From Planctomycetaceae bacterium (GTDB taxonomy: Bacteria > Planctomycetota > Planctomycetia > Pirellulales > Thermoguttaceae): DNA of 19,963 nucleotides. How positions within the stretch are numbered: position 1 is the first letter of the stretch; each line of letters begins with the position of its first letter. The translations under genes were made by a program, and so were the position numbers. Below the pieces are notes generated by a model. That model made no database searches and was not told where the DNA came from. It saw only the letters and a program-made list of their open reading frames with translations. The DNA lies in NCBI GenBank assembly GCA_031261125.1, contig JAISJZ010000309.1, positions 1-19,963 on the forward strand. The letters run 5' to 3'. Positions 13,645 to 19,963 of the stretch are shown here, one piece after another.

Positions 13645-13728
13645 ATGGGAATCGGTGTTTTGCTCCTCGCGGCTGTCGTTTCGGTTCTCATCGGAGTTAC
13701 CGTTTATTATTTTTGCCGCAATTTTTAA
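13645..13728 (+). CDS. Single-helix membrane microprotein of the hydrogenase complex
   Basis: This 27-residue reading frame encodes almost nothing but one transmembrane helix: a hydrophobic run from residue 3 to 23 (GVLLLAAVVSVLIGVTVYY), then FCRNF. AGGA lies 7 nt before the ATG, and the stop overlaps the next gene's start as TAATG, implying translational coupling with the HybB-like subunit. Position and topology suggest a small structural subunit, comparable in principle to CydX in cytochrome bd oxidase. It might also substitute for the anchor helix that [NiFe] small subunits carry and this [FeFe] enzyme lacks. No homologue is recognised; function is inferred from context only. Confidence 0.6.
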   Translation: MGIGVLLLAAVVSVLIGVTVYYFCRNF

Positions 13729-14966
13729 TGTTTACAGATATGACAGTGCCTCAAACATACAAAACCGAGAGCGGACTGTTTCACCTCACGCTCAACAGTT
13801 ATCTGTCGTTCACCGTCGGTTTCCACGACTGGACGTTTCGTATTACGCCGCTGCGGCTGCTGATGCTTTTAACCGCTGCCGCGGCGGGCTGCATTATGCT
13901 CGTCCGGTTTGTTGTCGGGCTGCATCCGCCGATAACGAACCTGAACGACGAGTACCCGTGGGGACTGTGGAAGGGCTGGGCGGTCTTCGCTGGTGTCGCC
14001 TTGGCGGGCGGCGGATACGGCACAGCGTTCCTCGTCCATATATTGCATATCAAAAAACTCGAACCGTTCGCCCGGCGCACGCTGCTGACATCGCTGCTCG
14101 GATATATTCTCCTGCTGCTCGGACTGTTCCTTGAAATCGGACGCTGGTGGAACTTCTGGCGGCCGTTCGTTGACTGGGGACACGCCTCGCCGCTGTTTGA
14201 GGTGTTTTGGTGCGTTACGATTTATACTATCATTCAGTGCCTTGAACTCGCCGAAATCATTACGGAGAAAGTGTTTAAGTTTCTCCACTGCATTTTTACG
14301 TTCATATTCCCCGCAGTCGTGATTTGCGGCGTGATGGTGCCGTCAATGCACCAATCAACACTGGGGGCAATTTATCTTTTGATGGAAGGCCGGCTCACTC
14401 CGCTGTGGTGGAGTCCGATAATTTTTCTGTTCTTCCTGTTGTCGTCCCTGATGGTCGGTCCCGCTATGGCGATGCTCGAATCGGCAATAGCGTACTTTAC
14501 CTACGGACACAAAACGCCGCTGCCGTCGATGCGGCTCTTGGCGAGAATCGGCGGCGGAATAATGCTCGTCTATCTCGTCCTGCGGTTAGGCGACTTGTAT
14601 CTCCGCGGACAAATACCGGTACTTGCCGATGCGGCACAGCACTTGTTCACGCCGGACAACATCGAAGGGCAAATATGTCTCGGTGAAATTGCGCTGGGGG
14701 TTTTGCTGCCGATACTGATTGTGTTTTCCCCGCTGGGCAGTACCTATATCGGTTTGGTGCTGTTCGGAATTTTCGGGACAGCCGGCGTGTTCATTAACCG
14801 GATGGATGTGGTCGTAGTCGGTATGGTTCACGACAGCGGCTATTGGTACTTCCCGACGGTAATGGAGTGGATTGTCTGTTTCGGTTTCGCGTCGATTGGA
14901 CTGCTGGCCTACTTGTTCCTCGTTGAGAATTTCAACATTCTCAACGAACCGGAACATCACGGTTAA
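13728..14966 (+). CDS. hybB: HybB/NrfD-type quinone-interacting membrane subunit
   Basis: The protein (412 residues from this ATG) shows about ten hydrophobic helices near residues 42-64, 82-107, 117-137, 157-177, 184-204, 229-251, 271-291, 318-335, 338-356 and 381-400. It shares clear landmarks with E. coli HybB: a LNDEYPWGLW segment before helix 2, LGLFLEIGRWWNF (131-143), PSMHQSTLGA (205-214) and LRLGDLYLR (285-293). HybB exchanges electrons between the HybA clusters and menaquinone and is implicated in coupling to the proton gradient. The ATG was chosen because it overlaps the microprotein stop as TAATG; an in-frame TTG 15 bp upstream has no better signal, and ATG 13740 is another candidate. 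It closes the hydrogenase operon. Confidence 0.9.
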   Translation: MFTDMTVPQTYKTESGLFHLTLNSYLSFTVGFHDWTFRITPLRLLMLLTAAAAGCIMLVRFVVGLHPPITNLNDEYPWGLWKGWAVFAGVALAGGGYGTAFLVHILHIKKLEPFARRTLLTSLLGYILLLLGLFLEIGRWWNFWRPFVDWGHASPLFEVFWCVTIYTIIQCLELAEIITEKVFKFLHCIFTFIFPAVVICGVMVPSMHQSTLGAIYLLMEGRLTPLWWSPIIFLFFLLSSLMVGPAMAMLESAIAYFTYGHKTPLPSMRLLARIGGGIMLVYLVLRLGDLYLRGQIPVLADAAQHLFTPDNIEGQICLGEIALGVLLPILIVFSPLGSTYIGLVLFGIFGTAGVFINRMDVVVVGMVHDSGYWYFPTVMEWIVCFGFASIGLLAYLFLVENFNILNEPEHHG

Positions 14967-15001
14967 TACATAATAAGAGTTAATTAGTACCTATCCATTA
15001 A

Positions 15002-15562
15002 ATGTTCGACAAAGACCGTATTGCCGCTGCCGTCCGTGAGATACTGCTTGCCATCGGGGAAAATCCCGACCGCGAAGGACTGGCGGAAACGCCGCAGCGG
15101 GTTGCCCGGATGTACGAAGAGCTCTTTTCCGGTTTGAATGAAGACCCGGCGAAGCACACCCAGAAGTTTTTTACAGAACAGTACAATGAAATTGTTCTTG
15201 TTCGGAATATCAGTTTCAACAGTATTTGCGAACATCACCTTCTGCCGTTTATCGGCGTGGTTCACGTCGGCTACATTCCGAAAGGAAAAGTTATCGGTTT
15301 AAGCAAACTTGCCCGCGTGATTGAAGTGTTTTCGCACCGTCCGCAAGTTCAGGAACGGATGACGGAAGACATTGCCGAACTTCTTTACAAGCAGTTGGAA
15401 GCAAGGGCGGTTGCCGTCGTTGTGGAAGCGGAGCATACTTGTATGACTGTCCGCGGTGTAAAGAAGCCGGGGGCAAAATGTATCACGTCCGCCCTGCGGG
15501 GACTATTCTTGAAAAATCATTCCAGCAGAGCCGAAATCTTCTCGCTTATCAACAAACAATAG
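15002..15562 (+). CDS. folE: GTP cyclohydrolase I
   Basis: The enzyme converts GTP to 7,8-dihydroneopterin triphosphate, the entry to folate, and in other lineages to queuosine or methanopterin cofactors. At 186 residues it is a complete bacterial type I enzyme. SICEHHLLPFIGVVHVGYIP (residues 74-93) and EAEHTCMTVRGVKKPG (142-157) supply the zinc ligands Cys76, His79 and Cys147 and the catalytic His78. GLSKLARVIEVFSHRPQVQE (99-118) is the other family signature. It begins 35 bp after the hybB stop with no Shine-Dalgarno, so it may be read through from the hydrogenase operon without a functional link. Its last 14 bases overlap the 3' end of the convergent glycosyltransferase gene, so there is no room for a separate terminator. 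Confidence 0.95.
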   Translation: MFDKDRIAAAVREILLAIGENPDREGLAETPQRVARMYEELFSGLNEDPAKHTQKFFTEQYNEIVLVRNISFNSICEHHLLPFIGVVHVGYIPKGKVIGLSKLARVIEVFSHRPQVQERMTEDIAELLYKQLEARAVAVVVEAEHTCMTVRGVKKPGAKCITSALRGLFLKNHSSRAEIFSLINKQ

Positions 15563-16703
15563 TCCGCCGGTACAACGCCGCATAACGTTCGACCATTTTT
15601 TCAAGCGTGAACTCTTCCGCAATGCGGCGTTGCGATTTTTCCCCCATCGTTTGCCGCAATCCGGGATTCTCCATAAACTCGATGATTTTCGCAACGAACA
15701 TCCGCCGCCGTAATCGGAAGTCGCCGCCGTCCGGCACAAGAAAACCTGTTCCGCCGTCAACGACCAAATCCGTGTTGCCCGGTATGTCCGTTGCAATAAC
15801 GGGTATTCCCAACGCCATTGCTTCAAGAATGGAATTCGATTGCCCTTCATACGCGCTGCTGTTCAGGAGAACATCAAACTGCGGCATCAGTTGATTTACG
15901 TCGTTTCTTGCACCGAGGAAATGAACACAGTGCGATAAATTCCAGTTATCCCGCAGTCGCAATAAAAAGTCCCGCTCCGGTCCGTCGCCGATGATGAACG
16001 CCTGAAATTTTATCTCCATAAAGTCCAGCGTTTGAAAAACCCAAAGTAAATCGTCGATCCGTTTTTGTTTCCAAAGCCGGGCAACGATTCCAATGGAAAA
16101 AAGAGCAGGGAACTGATGATTGATAATTGTCCTCTTGTCCCGTGTCCATTTTGCTTCTACGGCATTGGGGATGACAACGAACTTTTCGCCGGGCAAACCG
16201 TGTTTGACATAAAAGTCCTTTACGCCCTCGCTGTTCGTTGCAATGAAATCCGTTTTTTTGGCGTAATACTTGTCTATAAAAAAATGATACGCCCCCTTCC
16301 ACGGGTCAACGCAGCGTTCGGCAGCAATAACGTGCGGTACGCCGCAGGCGATTGCCGCTTGCCGACCGTAAGCGTTCGCCGCAAAGAGCCAACTATGAAC
16401 GATGTCCGGCTTAAACTTGCGGACGGCATTTTTTAACCGGAAGCAGGCGAACGGGTCGAGTTTGAATTTTTTGCCGATAACAATCAGCGGAATGTTTGCT
16501 TGTTCCAAATCCGCGGCGTAAGGACCGGTGCGGGTTAACGCAACAACTTCAACCTCGAATTCATCTTTCGGTAAATTGGAGGCGAGGAGAACCATTTGCT
16601 TTTCCGCTCCGCAGCGGTCGAGCGTCGGGATAATTTGAAGAATTTTTATGCGTTTCGGCGGCATTGAACGTTCCGCGTATTTTTTGCTGTAAATCCCGCA
16701 CAT
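15549..16703 (-). CDS. GT4-family glycosyltransferase
   Basis: This 384-residue cytoplasmic or membrane-associated enzyme has the two-Rossmann GT-B layout. The N-terminal half has ILQIIPTLDRCGAEKQMVLL (residues 21-40), typical of GT4 acceptor domains. The C-terminal half has IIGDGPERDFL (237-247), FLGARNDV (262-269) and the EX7E donor-binding motif at Glu286/Glu294, followed by GIPVIATDIPGNTDLV. Donor and acceptor sugars cannot be predicted. The start is ATG 5 bp after the fliM stop, with AGGA overlapping that stop; ATG at 16664 (MPPKRIKI) is an equally credible start that removes 13 residues. Being directly downstream of fliM it is probably co-transcribed, which could mean a role in flagellin or envelope glycosylation, but this is inference from position. 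Confidence 0.9.
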   Translation of the reverse strand: MCGIYSKKYAERSMPPKRIKILQIIPTLDRCGAEKQMVLLASNLPKDEFEVEVVALTRTGPYAADLEQANIPLIVIGKKFKLDPFACFRLKNAVRKFKPDIVHSWLFAANAYGRQAAIACGVPHVIAAERCVDPWKGAYHFFIDKYYAKKTDFIATNSEGVKDFYVKHGLPGEKFVVIPNAVEAKWTRDKRTIINHQFPALFSIGIVARLWKQKRIDDLLWVFQTLDFMEIKFQAFIIGDGPERDFLLRLRDNWNLSHCVHFLGARNDVNQLMPQFDVLLNSSAYEGQSNSILEAMALGIPVIATDIPGNTDLVVDGGTGFLVPDGGDFRLRRRMFVAKIIEFMENPGLRQTMGEKSQRRIAEEFTLEKMVERYAALYRRTIVC

Positions 16704-16708
16704 CCAAG

Positions 16709-17806
16709 TTATTCCTGTGCGATGATTTCCGTAGGGTCTTCAATCGGTTCGTCAATCTGAACGGCGGCATAGCCCTTGTACTTACCGGGTTTCGCCCAGT
16801 ATTTCGGAATCCCTTCAACACTCACCAGCAGCGGCGAATCAGCATTCTTCTGCGTACAAATAATATCACCGACCCGCAGGTTCAGAAATTCGTGCATCTT
16901 CATCTTTGCGTCCGCCAACTTGACTTTCATCTGAACGTGCATATTCCGCACACTCTTGCTGATTTTCTTTATCGACTGCGGCGTTGCCTGTTTCCGGCTG
17001 TACGACACCCACGAATTGGTCGTCAATTTGCCGGCAATGCGCTCAAACGAGTTGTACGGAATACACAGGTTTATCATCCCGCGGACTTCAATCAGTGCGA
17101 CTTCAAAACTTAACAGAACAACCACTTCGTTCGGCGGAACAATTTGAATCAGTTGCGGATTACTTTCCGTTTGAATGACTTCAAAATCGAGTTCCATCAC
17201 ATTTTCCCAAGCGTGTTTCAGTTCGGCAAGAAACAGTTTTGTTACCCGCAGTACAAGCCGCTGCTCAATGTCCGTGAGCGGTCGGCGCGCCATCAAAGTT
17301 CCTTCACGTCCGCCGCCGAGCAGCCGGTCAATCATCGGATACAAAATCGACGGATTGATGTCGAGAATCAAGTTGCCTTCCAGCGGTTCAGCACGCAGAA
17401 GATTAAAACACGTCGGATTATCCAGTGAAAAAATAAATTCGCTGTACGTTAATTGGTCAACGCTCGTCAGTTTTACTTCAACGACGGTGCGGAGCATTGC
17501 GGACAAACCGGCGGCGAATTTTCGTCCGAAACCCTCGTGCATCGTTTGGAGCGTTTTCATCTGCTCTTTTCCGACGCGTTCAGGACGTTTGAAATCGTAG
17601 GACGTAACCTTCTCTTGCCGGTTCCAACCGCCCGTTGCCGAAGAAGAAATAATCGGACCGCCGCGGCTGCCGCCGCCGGACAGACCGGGAACGGGACCCG
17701 CCGCAACCGGTGCCGCCGCTGCCGGTTTCGCGTCCTTCTTTTCCGATGCTGACATTATGTTCAGCAGATTTTCAACTTCTTCCTGTGAGAGAACTTCGCC
17801 TGCCAT
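16709..17806 (-). CDS. fliM: Flagellar motor switch protein FliM
   Basis: FliM sits in the cytoplasmic C-ring, binds CheY-P and switches rotation direction. In the 365-residue form the N-terminus (VLSQEEVENLLN, residues 5-16) is the CheY-binding peptide. An Ala/Pro/Gly-rich linker follows (residues 25-60), longer than usual. Residues 68-295 form the CheC-like middle domain, starting YDFKRPERV and including LLGGGREG, and residues 298-352 form the SpoA-type FliN-binding domain. The ATG at 17806 was chosen because it gives the canonical FliM start; a TTG at 17863 would add 19 unrelated residues. No clear Shine-Dalgarno. fliN and other C-ring genes are not adjacent; a glycosyltransferase follows 5 bp downstream. 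Confidence 0.95.
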   Translation of the reverse strand: MAGEVLSQEEVENLLNIMSASEKKDAKPAAAAPVAAGPVPGLSGGGSRGGPIISSSATGGWNRQEKVTSYDFKRPERVGKEQMKTLQTMHEGFGRKFAAGLSAMLRTVVEVKLTSVDQLTYSEFIFSLDNPTCFNLLRAEPLEGNLILDINPSILYPMIDRLLGGGREGTLMARRPLTDIEQRLVLRVTKLFLAELKHAWENVMELDFEVIQTESNPQLIQIVPPNEVVVLLSFEVALIEVRGMINLCIPYNSFERIAGKLTTNSWVSYSRKQATPQSIKKISKSVRNMHVQMKVKLADAKMKMHEFLNLRVGDIICTQKNADSPLLVSVEGIPKYWAKPGKYKGYAAVQIDEPIEDPTEIIAQE

Positions 17807-17890
17807 CTGGGATTTGGGGTTGGATTTCCAACGGACTATACCAAACCGGCGGAAATAACGCAAGAGCGGATAATTTTCCGTTCCTGCCCC

Positions 17891-17919
17891 TTGCGTTTTC
17901 TTTCACAGTTTGGTAAAAT
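17891..17919 (+). promoter_or_regulatory. Candidate promoter of the EF-G-like gene
   Basis: TTGCGT (17891-17896) and TAAAAT (17914-17919) are 17 bp apart. The -10 box matches consensus at five of six positions and the -35 box at three. A start near 17926 would give a leader of about 60 nt containing the hairpin listed next. Confidence 0.35.
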
Positions 17920-17942
17920 GGGGTTTTGCCGTTATTGAACGC

Positions 17943-17959
17943 GCCGCCGAAGCGGCGGC
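17943..17959 (+). other. GC hairpin in the leader of the EF-G-like gene
   Basis: GCCGCCG (17943-17949) and CGGCGGC (17953-17959) form a 7-bp stem with the loop AAG, ending 26 bp before the ATG. No T-run follows, so it is not an obvious attenuator. It may influence translation or mRNA stability. Confidence 0.4.
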
Positions 17960-17985
17960 TAAACGTATTACCATTCCTTTTCATT

Positions 17986-19963
17986 ATGTCCAAGTACAAT
18001 ATCGCAGACATTCGCAACATCGCCCTGTGCGGACACGGCGGTTCCGGGAAGACCACACTCGCCGACACTCTTCTCAACGAAACCGGTACCGTCAAAAAAT
18101 TAGCAAGCGTTGACGACGGAACAAGCATCTGCGACTTCGACGAAGAAGAAAAAGCCCACAAATACACGATTGAATCCAGCGTGATTCACTTTGAACGCAG
18201 CGGGATTCTCTTCAACATCGTTGACACGCCGGGCTATCCTGATTTCATCGGGCAGACCATCGGCGCACTTTACGGAGCGGATACCGCCGCCGTTGTCATC
18301 AACGCGTCTGCCGGTATCGAGGTCAATACCCGCCGCGTGTTTGCCGAAGCGAAAAAAGCCGGTCTGGGCCGCATCATCGTTCTCAATAAACTCGACGACG
18401 AAAAAGCCGACTTTGATAAACTCGTCAAACTCATTCAAGACGTGTTCGGTGCCGAATGTGTACCGTTCAATACGCCGAACGCCGGCGGACACGATTTTTC
18501 ATCCGTTCAAAGTTCTTTCGCCGACGGTTCTAAATACAGGGATTCACTCATCGAAACCATCGTAACGGTTGACGAAGCCGTGATGGAAAAATATCTCGAA
18601 GGCGAAGTACCGCCCGAAGAACAACTTGCGTCTTTAACGAAGCGGGCTGTTCTCGACGGAACACTCGTGCCGATTGTCTGCGTTTCCAGTAAGAAAAAGG
18701 TCGGGCTGAACGAACTGCTTGACGCGTTTGCGTTTGCCGGTTTAACGCCGGATATGGTGAAACGGACAGCGAAAAACGGTGAAGGCGAAACGGTTGCTTT
18801 CACCGCCGACCCGAACGGTGCCGTTGTTGCCCAGGTATTCAAGACACGGATTGACCCGTTCGTTCAGAAATTGTCGTTCATCCGTGTTTATTCCGGTACA
18901 TTGAAGAACGGACAGCAACTTAATGCTTCGACTTCCCGCCGCGGCATCAAAATTGCGCAACTGTTCCAAATGCAGGCGAACGAAACGAAGCCCGTTGATG
19001 AAGCAACGCCGGGAATGATTGTTGCCGTGGCAAAATTGGAAGAATTGGAAACGTGCAGCACGCTCGGCGATTTGGCGATGGATGCGTTTCCGTTTCCAAC
19101 GCCGATGGTCGGACTTGCCGCCAGTCCGAAGAGCCGGGGTGATGAAGCGAAACTGTCCGGGGCGTTGGCAAAAATCACGCAGGAGGATTCCACGTTCACC
19201 GTTGAGCGGAATGAGCAGACGAAGCAACTCATCATTACCGGTATGAGCGAGTTGCATCTGAAAGTCATTCAGGAACGGCTGAAACGCAGGGATAAAGTCG
19301 AATTAGATACGAAAGAAGCGAAAATCGCTTACAAGGAAACGATTCAACAAAAGGCGGATGGAATGTACCGGCACAAGAAGCAGTCCGGCGGTGCGGGACA
19401 GTTCGGCGAAGTCCATATCCGTATGTATCCGTTCCCGAAAGGTACCGACCCGGCGGAATTTGCAGCGAACAAGGACGTGTTTCCGTCGTACAAAGACCAC
19501 CATCACGACCCGTCGAACAACTTTCTATGGATTGACTGCATTGTCGGCGGCGTGATTCCGTCGAACTTTTTCCCCGCGATTGAGAAGGGGTTCAAAGAGC
19601 GGATGATCAAGGGAGTCATAGCCGGCTATCAGGTTCAGGATGTGGCGGTGGAATTGTATCACGGCAAGTATCACGACGTTGACTCGAACGAACACGCCTT
19701 TAAGACCGCCGGTTCAATGGCATTTAAGGAAGTGTTTCAGAAAGCGAAGCCGGCGATTTTGGAACCGATTGTCAAAATGGAAATTACGGTGCCGATGACG
19801 AACGTCGGCGATGTGAACAGCGATTTACCGAACCGCCGCGGGCGGCCGCTGGGCATTGACGATGCCGGCGGCGGAATGCAAACGATAACGGCGGAAGTTC
19901 CGTTGGCAGAGGTTACGACGTACAACCGGACGCTTGCGTCAATGACCGGCGGACAGGGTTCTT
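17986..19963 (+). CDS. EF-G-like translational GTPase, 3' end missing
   Basis: The frame runs off the window after 659 codons; EF-G-like proteins are about 690 residues, so only the end is missing. The P-loop is GHGGSGKTT (residues 16-24), switch II is DTPGYPDF (80-87) and G4 is NKLD (134-137). Later, EF-G domains II-V follow; domain III has TGMSELHLKVI, and domain IV includes GGAGQFGEVHIRM, GGVIPSNFFPAIEKGF and, towards V, PNRRGRP. The GHGGSGKTT P-loop and Tyr84 in place of the catalytic His of canonical EF-G place it with the EF-G2/EF-G-like paralogues rather than housekeeping FusA. Its precise role (elongation, ribosome recycling or stress) is unknown. The ATG at 17986 starts MSKYNIADIRNIALCGHGG as expected; no Shine-Dalgarno is seen. 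It is divergent from fliM. Confidence 0.92.
   Translation, partial: MSKYNIADIRNIALCGHGGSGKTTLADTLLNETGTVKKLASVDDGTSICDFDEEEKAHKYTIESSVIHFERSGILFNIVDTPGYPDFIGQTIGALYGADTAAVVINASAGIEVNTRRVFAEAKKAGLGRIIVLNKLDDEKADFDKLVKLIQDVFGAECVPFNTPNAGGHDFSSVQSSFADGSKYRDSLIETIVTVDEAVMEKYLEGEVPPEEQLASLTKRAVLDGTLVPIVCVSSKKKVGLNELLDAFAFAGLTPDMVKRTAKNGEGETVAFTADPNGAVVAQVFKTRIDPFVQKLSFIRVYSGTLKNGQQLNASTSRRGIKIAQLFQMQANETKPVDEATPGMIVAVAKLEELETCSTLGDLAMDAFPFPTPMVGLAASPKSRGDEAKLSGALAKITQEDSTFTVERNEQTKQLIITGMSELHLKVIQERLKRRDKVELDTKEAKIAYKETIQQKADGMYRHKKQSGGAGQFGEVHIRMYPFPKGTDPAEFAANKDVFPSYKDHHHDPSNNFLWIDCIVGGVIPSNFFPAIEKGFKERMIKGVIAGYQVQDVAVELYHGKYHDVDSNEHAFKTAGSMAFKEVFQKAKPAILEPIVKMEITVPMTNVGDVNSDLPNRRGRPLGIDDAGGGMQTITAEVPLAEVTTYNRTLASMTGGQGS

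Noticed and set aside
13713..13727. TTG start for the HybB-like gene giving five extra residues
   Set aside because: It has no Shine-Dalgarno and lies inside the microprotein frame; the ATG in the TAATG overlap is more natural.

Overview
The window most likely comes from an anaerobic, motile member of the Planctomycetota (PVC group). This is inferred from family content: the tail of a planctomycete-type XylR-like regulator, a chlamydial Pmp-like autotransporter, an unusually long FliD, an EF-G-like GTPase, and mostly weak or absent Shine-Dalgarno sites. The [FeFe] hydrogenase points to an anoxic, possibly host-associated niche. No tRNA, rRNA, insertion sequence or CRISPR array was recognised.

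Layout. Positions 1-516 hold the 3' end of an AraC-type/XylR-like regulator. About 350 bp without a recognisable gene follows, containing a perfect 16-bp tandem repeat and an A/T palindrome. A consensus sigma-70 promoter then drives a two-gene toxin-antitoxin module, an atypical short antitoxin plus a YoeB-type mRNA interferase. Convergent to it is fliD (flagellar filament cap, minus strand). Next, also on the minus strand, is a 1661-residue type V autotransporter with Pmp-type GGA[I/V]/FxxN repeats, seven autotransporter beta-strand repeats and a C-terminal barrel, ending in a clear rho-independent terminator. Upstream of it on the same strand is a FecCD-type ABC permease.

The centrepiece is the plus-strand operon at 10929-14966. 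It encodes a Tat-exported, possibly lipidated [FeFe] hydrogenase, a four-cluster HybA/FdnH-like ferredoxin with a C-terminal anchor, two very small reading frames (one a 27-residue single-helix membrane protein) and a HybB/NrfD-type ten-helix membrane subunit. The arrangement predicts a periplasmic, quinone-linked hydrogenase in which an [FeFe] catalytic subunit replaces the [NiFe] core of a hydrogenase-2-like complex. The region shared with the divergent fecCD gene carries a perfect TTGAC-N4-GTCAA (FNR/FixK-like) palindrome and an 18-bp TTGATAA-N4-TTATCAA palindrome, suggesting redox or iron control.

folE (GTP cyclohydrolase I) follows the hydrogenase operon and overlaps tail-to-tail with a GT4 glycosyltransferase. 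That gene lies directly downstream of fliM on the minus strand. The window ends inside an EF-G-like translational GTPase gene transcribed divergently from fliM. Flagellar (fliD, fliM), respiratory (hydrogenase) and surface (autotransporter, glycosyltransferase) functions are therefore interspersed, with only local operons.
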